A stretch of DNA of 64,000 nt, from contig JAFMSR010000034.1 of the NCBI GenBank assembly GCA_022818135.1, forward strand, positions 124,001 through 188,000, written 5' to 3'. This stretch comes from Saxidomus purpurata (lineage: Eukaryota; Mollusca; Bivalvia; Venerida; Veneridae). The translations under genes were made by a program, and so were the position numbers. Shown in pieces: positions 41,936-52,974 of this stretch; position 1 is the stretch's first letter, and the number at the start of each line of letters is the position of its first letter. The notes beneath the pieces were generated by a model. That model saw only the letters and a program-made list of their open reading frames with translations, was not told the origin of the DNA and did not search any database.

Positions 41936-42447
41936 GACAACTGGTCAATGGATGCACAAAGTAAGTTACAGTCATTTTCATAAGTCTCATTTTCTTGAGA
42001 CCCCTTTAACTGCGGTCGTTAAAACATTTTTTAAATTCAAAATTCATGATAATATCAATTGGATTAATTGCTGAAAGCATGATTTTCTCACTTGTATTGT
42101 GCGATATCAAACAATACATTCACAGTCTAAATATTGGCTTGAAAAGTGGATGTAACAGTGACCTGGTAATCTCAGTTATTCAATACAGTAGACATAATTT
42201 GTTTTTGTACCGTTTAACAGTCTACTACTTCCTAAATGCTGTACAATGTACATTATGGGAATTAAAAACAAGCATTGTTCCGTCCGGTACCTATTTTAAG
42301 GCACAACTAACAGATATAACTCTTCAAAAAATTGTAAATACAACAAACTGACCAATATCGCCGATACTAGCAAATCGACGAGGTGGACAAAACGTTAAGA
42401 TGAAAAGCTAGAAACTTGTTCATGGTAAGTAACGACTACTTAATTAA

Positions 42448-44210
42448 AGGGGCAACTCTCGCTGGTATACCAGCGAATATTTTGTTGTATGCAGCTGTAA
42501 CTTGATACCTCTAAAACTACCTGTCAATTAAACTGGAGGAGGTTACTAGAGTGAATGAATCACACTAGCAAGCAGACGATTTTAGCTCTTGAGCTGACTA
42601 GGGGCTTCTTTACGTTTCTTATATTTTGTATCTATGAGCATTTCGGAATCAGATGAAAATTTATCCACCTCCTGAATCATTTCTTCTCACTTTCTTTTTA
42701 TCCCATGATATTCATTCATATTCTCCCTTTTTAGAACATTTAAAGATAAATACTATGTTTCACACCTAACTCACAGAGTCAAATTTTGCACAAGGCCTGA
42801 TTTTGTGTAATTTCCTACAATATAAATACATTGTGGTAAACTGAATATGTCAGCACCCAATTAAGATAGAGTCACAAAATTAATTGGTAATTATATGCCA
42901 TCGGCATGCAGGTCTGTTTTGTGTATTTTTGAAGGACAAAAATTCCAGACATGAAACTGATACATGTGTCAGAAAAAGGAGGGAAATTATCACAACAGTT
43001 CAAAACACAATGTATATGCATGTAGATGATGAAGAGTAAAGTTTATATTTTAATAAAGCATTGCAGAAAAAGTGCATAAGAAAAAGACATTTATTGTTTA
43101 TATCAAGAGAGTAAATGGAGCTATTTGTGTTAGGTTTAATGTTCCTGACACGGATTTAAAAGTTCATAGTGATGATAACATGGGATTATGTAAATTGTAG
43201 ACCATCAAGGAAAAAAATAAAATGGAGATATTATTAAAGTCAATAGTAAAATCAATCTAAAGCCTCATTCTTGGATAATAATGGATCATAATATATAACG
43301 AGCCAGGATAATATTAACTGACCCTGCAGGTGCAATCCTTGGAGTGGTTTAGTAGGAGGATTCTTCGTCTAAGTCACATAAACATTTTTAATTTATACCG
43401 ACACTGTTTATGGTTTGCCTTATGTTATATATCTGCATACCCACGGGCTTGACCAAGAAATGGAAGACTACCTGAAACAGGAAATAGTATCATACAACAA
43501 AACATTATTATAGAAAATACTGAACTATACTATAGTCAGAATGAGCTTTTGAAGTAAAGTATAGATGAATGGGGGAAGAACAAAACATATTGAACCACAA
43601 GTGAAGTTGTGTCCTGCTGTGTACTTTTGCAAGTTAGACATTTATACCAAAATTAAAAAGTTCAATACTGACTACTTGAAAAACTTATGGCAACTTGAAT
43701 AGATTCCTGCACAAAAACATATGTTTACGTTACATGTATCTGCTAACTTTTAACTTACTTATTTAGGTCTTGATTACCTTAATGATTCTTTATAATGAAG
43801 GATATTCCCATTGTATGGAAATAAACTTTCATCAAGGTTAGTAAACTGTTTTTGTTCTGTAATGCATGCCACTACTCTCAAGTGTATAAACATCACCACG
43901 TGGCCTTTGTTTACAAACACAGAGTTTATCAGCAATTAGCCACGCCTCCCGGGAAATTCAAATCTGAGATCGTCTGCTTGACAGGTTGATTTTTTTTCTC
44001 AAAGTCACTTTTAGAACTGATATATTATTAAGATTTTTGGATGAACTGTTATAAAATGGCACAGTTTACCTTTGTAACAAATTTCAAAGGAAACAGTTCT
44101 GTAATTTTGTCAAAATTTAAAAAAAAGGGTCTCTGATGTGAAACATGTTTGAAATTATTGAAAAACCTGCCCCAGCGCCATCTAGTGGTTTATATAGTCC
44201 AGTTACCCCT
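42448..44210. mobile_element. TTAA element with AGGGG ends, 1.76 kb, E1 only
   Basis: TTAA occurs at 42,444-47 and 44,211-14; the empty site is in E2 near 23,165. The ends are AGGGGCAACTCTCGCTGG and, inverted, AGGGGTAACTGGACTATA. No long open frame exists inside, so it is non-autonomous. It is of the piggyBac or Kolobok type by target. Confidence 0.72.
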
Positions 44211-44560
44211 TTAAGTTCGCGGATCGACTGTGTTGCGAATTTCGCTTACTTAAAACGCGTGAAATAATTTCTAGGTTTACAGTATTATCAGGTTTTTGGA
44301 CAACTCACTGGTAGATATATGTTTTTAGCAGGAAATCCTGCATTTCAAAGCTTTGAGGAAACATGCGTCACTAATCATCATGATCTGCAAGCTGATACAT
44401 TTGAAGGCGTTGCTCGTTATGCACTCATCCAATCAGAACACAAGAGGTTTCCGATAATTTATCACAACATCGATGCATGATTGCATGGACACCCGCCAAT
44501 CGATGTGTAAATTTGTTTTTGCGCTGTTACAAAAAACATCAAATCTTTGAATTTTGTTAA

Positions 44561-45621
44561 AGGCCGGGGACTGTGAACTCAGATATCCGTACGGATGGCC
44601 ATTAAGCATATTAGGCACAAGAGGCGGGGTTTTATTATCATGACCTGAGGTCAGCATGCTTGTAAATATAAACATGTGGTTAGCAATAGTATACATTGTA
44701 GAAGATTTCAGCATACAGGAGATATAAAGAAGTTGTGTGCATGTGTGCACCTAGCTACTTTATTGGGGGTAATGATTTTACAATTTGATGAAAAGGTAAT
44801 AACAGTGCTATCAGGATGCATTTATTGATGTTTAGTCGCAAAGAGTAGAAGTGTTATGATACTAGGGATTTGGGATTAATTAGTTGGGAGAGTCCTTCTG
44901 TATCAAGGGTAATGAAGATGGCACTATATCAATTTTAATCAAATTATGGCACTGTCAATATGCATTGGATGTGTTTCAATTGTAATTTAGAATGTGTGTG
45001 TATGAATTGAGTCAACTTATATACTGAAAGATAACGTATTTATTTTACTTTTCTCTTTTGATACCAACTTTGCCTATTTTACTAGATAGACTATTTCAAT
45101 TTTTGTGATCATAATGTAATTACAGTGATTTTAGCTATAGTACAAATGAGAAACCCATGTTTCATGCCTGTATGGAATCATACATTTTACATACGTATAT
45201 AAAATAAATTCAAGTTCATTGCTAAGGTAGTATTTTCACTGTAGTATTTATTTAGGGCTATCTGTCAAACTCTATGGTGAGAATGTTTATACCTAGAGAA
45301 ATGTAGTTGGCTGAGAGAAAGGTCATAACCTCTGTACAACTTGCAATCAAATACACAAGGGAATTTGAATTTTCAAACTGTTTTCAAAAATATTTTTTTA
45401 GAAGTAGTACTTCTAAGTATCACAGAGATCGTAAACTTTCAAGGAATGCTGCTTACATTATAGAAGTGGTGTGCCAATTTATAGCAAATAATATGTGGTA
45501 TGTCTCTCTAAATTTTGAAATTTCATTTTTCTATCTCTCTCTCTGATTATGCTAGCAGACAGCATACAGAGTTCAACAACAGTGGCCATTTTTCCTGCCT
45601 TTTATACTTGTTCCTAGGCCT
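44561..45621. mobile_element. TTAA element with AGGCC ends, 1.06 kb, E1 only
   Basis: TTAA occurs at 44,557-60 and 45,622-25; the empty site is in E2 near 22,800. The ends are AGGCCGGGGACTGTGAAC and, inverted, AGGCCTAGGAACAAGTAT. The interior is AT-rich without a recognisable gene. Confidence 0.72.
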
Positions 45622-45870
45622 TTAAACTTGACTAAATGATTTAATTATCGGCATGTTTGGAGCGTAGTGAATTGTTTGACAGTTGATTATCGGCTTATCA
45701 TGTATTTGAAAAGTTTATGAATCACCGCTAACTACCCTCCGGGCAATTTACCTAAGATGATAGTGACAATTAACACAAACTCTTGTCAACAAATTAGTTT
45801 CGTCACCTTATCGACTGTACACAATACAAGTACTTCTTTATTATCGATATCACGTAGTTTTTTTCCAAAA

Positions 45871-46655
45871 TTTAACAGGAATTCTAAGCGTTTTTCGAGC
45901 TTCGCTGGGGCGCCAGGATAAGGTCCTTCTAATGAAACACTAACAAAGGTAGCACTCTATCCGTATGCTAACATTACGCACAGAGCATGCACAGGCGTTT
46001 TACCAAACCCATATATTTAAATATATATATTTGATACATTTTTGAAGCAGCTCTCACAGGGCATGTGCAGGTATTTAACAATAGAGATATGAGGGAGTAT
46101 GACAAGATTCGGGTCATACCGATTATTCACCTCCAAAGAAGATACGATCATATTTTCCCCGAATCTTAACTTTCATATTTTATCGCTGAAGTACCCAGTA
46201 GACTGAAAAAAGAAAAGGAGTAACATACGCCATGTTATCCAACACAAACTGCTAAGAGTAAAGTCCCTGAAAAACTGGTTCTCCGTTTACCAATGTGTCG
46301 CAATATGGAACCGGAACCTATACATGTAAACATAGTATGGTGGCAATTTCAAAAACTGGCGGAACAGTTTTTTTTTTAATGAAGCAGTCATAGACTATTA
46401 TCTTGCCATAGCATTTGAACAAATTGAGCACACGGTCCAGGAGTGTTGCAGAAAAAAAAATGAATTTGTTTTTGAAAAAAGGGGACGTCACTCAGTTGGT
46501 GTTGGATAACATGGCGTATGTCACTCCTTTTCTTTTTTCAGTCAACCGAGTACTTCAGCGGTAAAAGATTCGGGGAAAATATGATCGTATTTTGTTAGTT
46601 TGGTTCTTTCATAAATGTAAAAAGACAAAACAAAGCCGGAAAAAGCATTATCCCG
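45871..46655. repeat. E1-only segment with 100-bp inverted arms
   Basis: This part replaces about 190 bases of the E2 sequence (22,430-22,615). Arms 46,141-46,245 and 46,497-46,590 are inverted copies sharing ATTTTCCCCGAATCTT, GAAAAAAGAAAAGGAGT and GCCATGTTATCCAACAC. This suggests a foldback MITE inserted together with a deletion. Confidence 0.55.
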
Positions 46656-47059
46656 ACCTCATAAACATAAGCTATGAATAGCTATGACCGAATAATTAGG
46701 CTATTATGCAGCATATTTATTTGTACCAGAATAAAAAACAAGATAATACCAGTTTAATACTTTTCTTGCCACTAGCCGAGACATAATGGTCAAAATGATG
46801 ACAGAGTTTCGTACGATGTAGATGTAGATGTTGAGACTTTTCAGTTTTTGTGATGAACAGATGAATGGAAATCTCCTTTGTACTCTACATTTACGTAGTG
46901 ACAACCCTTTAAACTCATAGCGCCACTTCAATTACATTGTATTTTATTTGTGTAACAACATTTACACAATATATATGCTTACCATAACAAATATTCACCT
47001 GTTTACATCAAACGATCAGATTTCAAGATTTCTGCCACCATCTTTTGCAGCTTCCGTTA

Positions 47060-47127
47060 AGTGTTCGTTTTGGGGAGGCTGCGTTTTTGGTACGTGGCAT
47101 TCCCTGTTTGATATTATTTTTGTTTTT
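47060..47127. mobile_element. Short ATATCAAACAGGGAATGCCAC module, E1 insertion
   Basis: In complement it reads AACAAAAATAATATCAAACA, GGGAATGCCACGTACC and GCAGCCTCCCCAAAACG. It is absent from the mirror site near 22,080. It is about 65 bases long, nearly identical to parts of the insertions at 28,852 and 32,291. Confidence 0.6.
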
Positions 47128-47590
47128 ATTGTGCGGAATTCTGCGGGCCTATTTGAGGACCGAAGATGTTCACGAATATATAGATCTATGTGGACTTTGC
47201 TGTTTAAAATCGATTTTGTCATAATAATTATTAGTAAATGTATTAATAGTTATAAGTAATCGTCAATTTCCCGTACATTAAATTTCAACGACAGGCTTCG
47301 TACCGCACTCGGAAACTCGTCAAACAAAGACTACAGTATAAAGGTCAATGTCTAGAAACACTTTCAATATTCTAAAAATAAATAATCAGGCCCGCACAAT
47401 ACCCGTAGAATAAACTGGTCCATCCAGCAGCCCTTTTGATTGGCTACACGGTTCCCGAAAAACGTTTCACGGTTAGAGTCATTCTGATTGGCTACACGGA
47501 TTTAACCAAACTGAAACGAGAACCGTTTACGGTGCGGTTACCGTTAATCGGTAATCGAGAACGCGCGGAAGTGAAACGCTGGCGGTACTG

Positions 47591-48210
47591 TAACTAATAT
47601 ACGGTATTCAGTAAACTTCAATGCGCAGGTAAGCAGACAGGGTGACCCATGCGCATGACCTTCTGTAGGTAGGCCAATGGAAATTCTACTTTCATGTTAC
47701 AGCTCAATCTGTTTGCTGCCGTAAACAACACGCGCAGTACACCTAAAGTAGGATAACGTGATTTACAGTGTTTACAAAAGAACATGCGTGTCTGTCGGTT
47801 GTGTAACAAAATATGCCAGCTGTGCAAAGGATATACGATAGCCCATATTCTATTAAAATACGGGATCGTTCATCTAAGTCTGTATATTCCTAAAATGAGG
47901 AAGTCCGTATACTTGCAAATGCGGAAATAATGATATGCATATTACCGTATACTACTAAAATACGGTATTGCGTATACGTACGAATACGGTAAACTAGATA
48001 TACTATCCTGTATAATTATGACTGAAATACAGAAGTGTGCACACAAGTCCGTATATTCTGAAAAAAAACGGCAGTCTGTACACGTAAACATTCTGGAATC
48101 TAGATATAAAACCACGTATATTCTGAAATATTGCTAAAATACGACATTGCGCATGTATACAAATACGGGAAACTAGATATACTATCCCGTATATGACCGT
48201 TTAAAGCTTT
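47591..48210. repeat. TATACGG-type repeat, right flank of E1
   Basis: Two longer units share ATACGGTATTGCGTATAC-like and AAACTAGATATACTATCC segments (near 47,965-48,012 and 48,145-48,195). Many short GTATATTC/ATACGG words occur between. It belongs with 10,805-10,937 and 55,165-55,250. Confidence 0.6.
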
Positions 48211-48960
48211 TTTCAAAGTCATTTTACCTCCTGCCACTTGACACCAATCAACATATCTATACATAGTTTCAGTATAAAATAATATGAAATAAGGCACTGC
48301 CTAGAACGGGGATTTATCCAATGTACAGCAAATGTAAAAATAATTTCCTATAATGCAGTAATAGATTTAGTTACATAAATAAGATTCACTTACCATTCCT
48401 GTCATAACAATAAGCTTTACATTCCAGGCCCAGAATGTTTCATGTTTGAAGCACCACCTGAAGTATAATAATGTATAGTAGAACCTCAACTTAACAGAAA
48501 TCTTAGCTATGTAATGTTGTACATTGTATATCTGTATTCACCAGTTTGTGCTTTAGATATAAAAAGTAGTAATAATGATGATAATCATTTTTTATTAAAA
48601 TTGGCAAGATATAAATCACAACAAACTGAAGCTCACACAAACTTTTAAACGTGCTGAGTTTGAGCTTTATCCTTGGTAGTATCTGAGCTGTGTTGCATTC
48701 GTGAAAAAAGATCACATCAACCACTGTGCTGACCGAATGAAAAAAGTAATAATAAACATGCAGTAGATCAAACAAAGCCTGAAAAAGAAATTGTTATGAA
48801 AATTCATATGTCAATATGTGAACTGTAAAAATCCAATGTAGCATAAAAAAAAACAGAATGTAAGAACATAAACTTGTCATACAAAAACATAGACATGCTA
48901 AAATTACCTTTTATATGTATCTGAAATGCTCCACTGGCGCAAGACTCAAACAATCTTCAG
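48211..48960. other. AT-rich intergenic DNA, nothing recognised
   Basis: Only short unlinked frames are seen. There is no splice-bounded exon or repeat that I can name. Confidence 0.5.
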
Positions 48961-48964
48961 TTGT

Positions 48965-49595
48965 TTTATACAGATTGGAACCAGATTATGTACAGACTAA
49001 AATACAAAAAGTCTATGCAGAGTATGTACAGAACATATTCTGGTTCATTGCAACATAGTTGAACCAGAATTTTATAAATACATTTTTAATATATAGACAA
49101 AGAACAAAATCTGAACAGAATCTTGCATAATATTTAAATTAGGCCAACAAAAAATCAGGGCAGAAAAAAGCAAGATAATTTTCTGTGCAGAATAAAATCT
49201 GTAAACTTATGTACAGAAAACAATTGTAGCATAAAATTCCTGTACAGAAAAATGTATGTACAGAAAAGTGGTCATGAATTCTTAACATAGTGTGTGCAGT
49301 TTTCGCAATAAACGTTTTACTGGCGGCCATTTGTCGAAATGCATTATTGATAGTTTTTGCCAGTTTCTGTCATAGTTGTTAACCAAAACATGACCATAGT
49401 CTGTACAGACAAAGTACTGAAAATCTGTCTTGTAAAAATGAAAAGAGCAAAATACTGTCTAATACTTTCTGTACATATTTTATGTCAGATTCTGTGTCTG
49501 TGTCTACTCTGAACAGAAAATTATGTATGCATTCTGCCCAGAATTGGTACAGATTCTGTACAGAATTGGCTCAGTGTTTTTGTACAGGCTGTATT
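48965..49595. repeat. Cluster of TGTACAGA motifs
   Basis: About a dozen copies of TGTACAGA or close variants (GAACAGAA, GTGCAGAATA), in both orientations, lie within 630 bases, for example near 48,988, 49,028, 49,210, 49,242, 49,257, 49,404, 49,550 and 49,557. The spacing is irregular. It may be a subterminal array of an unrecognised transposon or a transcription-factor site cluster. Confidence 0.5.
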
Positions 49596-50184
49596 GTTTG
49601 AAAATGATTAATTTACGCAAATTGCAGAAAAAATTCTGAAAACTGTGTTAGTTGTACTTTAAAAGTACATGTAAGAGTAAACTGCTTTCTTGATAGGTGA
49701 ATAACGTTAAAAGTAAAACTTGCAAATGGCTCGGAATATTATAATTATATGTTATATCGATAATTGATACAAAAGTTTATGATACAACATACATATATAC
49801 TGACTTTCAAATGTTCTTGAAGAAAAAACATCAGAAAGTGGTAACAACGATCACCTCATACACTACTGAACATTAAGTGAAATATGAAATATACCTGTAC
49901 TTGACACAAAATTAGCCAGTCACATACCAGTGAAGTTTACTGAAATAGGAAGTATATATGACTTTGACAAAAAAATACTGTAAGTGGGTATCATGTCACG
50001 CACCAGTGAATTGAAAAATATACTTGCACTTGAACCAAACAATGGCTTTTATACGTGCAAGTACTTAATTTGAATTAAAAATGAGACAAAGTAGAATGCA
50101 TTACAAATGTGCTGCAAAAGAAGTGAAAACTTATAAATGTTGATATCTTTGGTTCGAATCCTGGTTTTTGACTTGAAAACTAGA

Positions 50185-50925
50185 TTATTTAAGCAGGTTT
50201 CTGAAATTCAAAGCCCATGTCAACAAGATCTCTTGCAATTGATTTAAATAAAAAAAGTACCATTTATTTCTTAATTTTTCATTCGGATGTTCTCCATCAT
50301 ACAACTCATGATAAATGGATTTTTCTGTACGCACTTTCTTTTGATTGTTATGAACCCTCCTTTTAATTGAAATGATTGTAACATTTCTGTCCCAAGAAAC
50401 TGTTCTGATGTTTGAAAGGTTGTTAAGTTCTTTGGTATATAAATTAACTAAATTTATATCATTTTCAAGTGTTAATTGATGAAGTTCAATCACAGAGTTA
50501 CTTGTAACTTGACGAGTTAAACGGTTTCTTTGGACATTGAATTGATTGCATTTTAAAATTGACATTTGTGGAATGTTAACAAATTTGCATAGCAAACCAC
50601 AACCTAAAACAAATCGTTGAATTCTGCAAATGGAGTTTTTAACAGTTGATACATTTGTGGCATCATCATAGACAATCTCTGTGCCATTTGGTGTCTTGAA
50701 CTTTTTAGTTATGTCACATATGCCAACAGCTACACAAACAAAACAGTACAAAGATAAATTCATTTGAAAAAGTACATTTTCAATTTTGTTGAAGCCAGCT
50801 CCTGGTAGCACTCTAGTTTCGATGTCTGAAGATTTGATGTTTTCGTTTGACAACCAATTGTCAAGCCAATTGCCACGAAAATCCGTGATTATCAATACCT
50901 TTTTCATATTGCCTGTAAATATCAT
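50185..50925 (-). CDS. 246-codon frame downstream of Helitron helicase; possibly SGNH-hydrolase-like
   Basis: This is the longest single frame of the window. The N-terminal stretch KKVLIITDFRGNWLDNWL, followed by VLPGAGFNKIE and FVCVAVGICDITKK, has the spacing of SGNH/GDSL-type folds (GDS block I, G block II). However, TDF stands where GDS would be, so it would be inactive as a hydrolase. The C-terminal half is basic and unrecognised. It follows the helicase fragment on the same strand by about 370 bases and may be a second gene carried by the Helitron. Family assignment is tentative. Confidence 0.4.
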   Translation of the reverse strand: MIFTGNMKKVLIITDFRGNWLDNWLSNENIKSSDIETRVLPGAGFNKIENVLFQMNLSLYCFVCVAVGICDITKKFKTPNGTEIVYDDATNVSTVKNSICRIQRFVLGCGLLCKFVNIPQMSILKCNQFNVQRNRLTRQVTSNSVIELHQLTLENDINLVNLYTKELNNLSNIRTVSWDRNVTIISIKRRVHNNQKKVRTEKSIYHELYDGEHPNEKLRNKWYFFYLNQLQEILLTWALNFRNLLK

Positions 50926-51298
50926 TAATGCCTATTATTGGTCTTTAAACATTTGTAAAACCTTCTAAATTTGTTTTTGATGTATTCATATTTTCTTTCA
51001 ACTGCTATTTAAAACACTGCTGTGCAAGCAGTTGATAACTGGACATATCAGATTATAACATACTGCATGTGAAATGAAATCCTAGCAATGCTTCACAATT
51101 AAGATAAGTATTAATTAACATGTGCTTGAATTATTTTTTTCCCCAAATTTCAGAAGTTATGATAAAATAATCAGTGGACATATTTGTTGAATCACATTAT
51201 GTTTCCGGGTAAGTACCACGTGAATGTAAAAATTATTCCTGATAGTTATCATTTTCAGAAAAATTACTGATTATTGATTTACAAAAAAAAAAAAAAAA

Positions 51299-51810
51299 TT
51301 GTGTAGAGTTTGCGAGAGCTGTAAGTCTTATAATTTCAATGTAATGAGCTTTTGTTGTGGCATTATTTACAGCATGACATACTCTGTCTTCATTCACAAG
51401 AACAACAATGCAACATCTGGCAACTCTTTTGCAGAACCTGCAGACTTTGCTCGTTACAAAGCTACAAATAATGCCCCTGGGTTACGAGATTCAAAGCTTT
51501 TCGGTCCTGGATTAATAATAATATAGCGGTTTGTTTCCCCCTCACCAATAGTCATACCTTGACATTTATGTATTGAAGTGGCCCAACCAAGACGTAGTGA
51601 AATTTGCTGCTTTTAACATGAATTACATGGGCAATCTAAATTTCTCTGAACTGGAACTATTGGAACAATTTCAGGATCTTCCGAAATAAATGCGGGTCCA
51701 CTGTAACTTGAAAAATTTACCATTACAACATCTGGAAAAGTGAGTGGTGGTCTAATACCATTCAAATAAATGATATCAATTACAGTACTTAAAGCCCCAT
51801 TGAAAAGCCC
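51299..51810 (-). pseudogene. Helitron helicase, C-terminal PIF1-like part
   Basis: On the minus strand the frames read PPLTFPDVVMVNF, then after a frame change LRLGWATSIHKCQGMTIGEG and FVALSRAKSAGS. These correspond to the last motifs of PIF1-family helicases (the IHK-x-QG motif and the VALSRAK motif) in Helitron Rep-Hel proteins. The N-terminal helicase motifs (Walker A and B) are missing; the sequence jumps straight from the Rep region, so a large internal deletion is likely. Stops are present. Confidence 0.75.
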
Positions 51811-51829
51811 ATGCTGTCCATAAGATTGA

Positions 51830-52195
51830 CAGTTAACATAACTTTAGCACATTTACATATAAAAAAGCTTCAATGCATTTATACAGGAGGTTGTGTGGTT
51901 CCCTGTCATGCCTCCAAGTCCATGTCAGTGCACCATTCCTCGAGACTTTGCAAACTCTTGTCTATACCAGAAGGTGTCGACACCAAAAACAGGTCTCATT
52001 ACATTTTTGAAATATGACTGAGTTCGCAAATCGAAATATTTTGCAACAATATGAGTATTTTTTTGTAAAGTTTAAAACATTTCGAAAGACACGAAGTTCT
52101 TTTTTTCTTTGAGCCCAATACTGACTAGTTCCAGGAAGTGTGTTACTGAAATAAAAAGTAGTTTTTGCAATTGATTTATCCCCATTTTGTATTTT
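51830..52195 (-). pseudogene. Helitron HUH Rep endonuclease fragment
   Basis: Minus-strand reading gives TFYFSNTLPGTSQYW and, lower down, FWYRQEFAKSRGMVH, followed by a stop codon (51,925-27) and HGL. The EF-x-x-RG-x-x-H-x-H layout is the HUH metal-binding motif of rolling-circle Rep proteins in Helitrons; here the residue between the two histidines is a stop. At least one frame change is needed. The catalytic tyrosine region was not found and is probably deleted. Confidence 0.72.
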
Positions 52196-52213
52196 ATCTT
52201 TGCTTTCTATTTA

Positions 52214-52759
52214 TCAAATTATGAACAATGAATAGTGATGACTGGCACATTGTCCATCTTTGTACCAAAGTAAGTCTTCAGCCCAATCTGATAGTGCAAC
52301 AGATTGAACTTGCTCTTTTATATTAACTGCATTATCCGGAAAAAGTACACCGGACTGGGTGTGACATTCCTCAACATCAGATATTTCAGTTTGATCTGAA
52401 GCAGGCCCTTTATCATTATTATTTTCTGGTATGTGAAAGGTTTCTATAGAATCAAGTGTACCATCAAGTGGCAATAAGCTTAATCTGTCAGAACATATAA
52501 CTATATCTTTATAGGCAGTGTTGTTTTTATGTAGCCATTTTAAAGCTATTTCAATTTTGGAACGTTTTACACGGAATTCTTTTGATGAATCATTTTTGCC
52601 CTTTTTACATACTTTAAATACTTCCATTTCATGTAGAAGTTTAGGAAATATTCTAGCAGGCTCATTGACGTCTCGAGGGAAAGTAACACAATGACCACTT
52701 GATGCTATCCCACCATGTTTAGGCATAAAAATGTTCATGCATGGAGACATTCTAGCCAT
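52214..52759 (-). pseudogene. Helitron Rep-Hel N-terminal region (DUF6570-like)
   Basis: A 181-codon open frame contains MARMSPCMNIFMPKHGG, VTFPRDVNEPARIFPKL and a KEFRVKRSKIEIALKWL stretch. This layout (a hydrophobic start, HG..G..V.FP.DV, then a basic helix) is known from the conserved domain in front of the HUH Rep in animal Helitron proteins. The C-terminal acidic linker and SDWAEDLLWYKDG lead toward the Rep part. It ends in a stop and is followed by decayed Rep. Confidence 0.65.
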
Positions 52760-52788
52760 TAATTGTTGTTCAATAAGTTTTTATCTAT

Positions 52789-52974
52789 TCAGGTATGAAA
52801 CCTGGGTTCATCAGATTTTCTTAAGAAAACAATTTGATTTATAATTGTCTTTTGAACAACGTTTACAAATGGAATTTTATCAAGTTTTAGATCAATACGA
52901 GTTTCATCACAAACACAACAAGTACTAATATCATATGACATGTGTTCTAATTCAAAAGCCCTTATGCAATCCAT
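52789..52974 (-). pseudogene. Helitron Rep-Hel upstream zinc-finger-like fragment
   Basis: A 61-codon frame contains STCCVCDETR, a CxxC pair of the kind seen before the DUF6570-like domain of Helitron proteins. It is probably the same protein as 52,214-52,759, separated by a frameshift. Confidence 0.45.

Larger units (their letters stand above)
10938..47590 (+). mobile_element. E1: large TA-flanked transposon split by E2
   Basis: E1 begins CAGTACCGCCAGCGTTTC and ends with the inverted form GAAACGCTGGCGGTACTG. It is flanked by TA at 10,936-37 and 47,591-92. Its left half A (10,938-21,627) and right half B' (35,500-47,590) are separated by E2, an inverted copy of the same element. Subtracting E2 and recognised later insertions leaves roughly 12 kb. 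The TA duplication and CAGT start fit the Tc1/mariner (pogo/Tigger-like) group or another TA-using family, but the size and the lack of any recognised transposase are unusual. Both halves contain MITEs, tandem repeats and tRNA-like sequence. Confidence 0.78.

Noticed and set aside
44433..44750. A 105-codon minus-strand frame
   Set aside because: It spans the border of the TTAA element inserted at 44,561, so it cannot be an ancestral gene, and no motif is present.
10938..47590. A Polinton or a simple giant palindrome as explanation for the mirrored arms
   Set aside because: Target duplications are TA rather than 6 bp, no Polinton genes lie in the arms, and the order A-B-A'-B' is not a simple palindrome but fits a nested inverted copy.
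52214..52759. Possible host gene because of a 181-codon open frame
   Set aside because: Its order directly before HUH Rep and PIF1 motifs and its motif layout point to Helitron Rep-Hel rather than a host gene.
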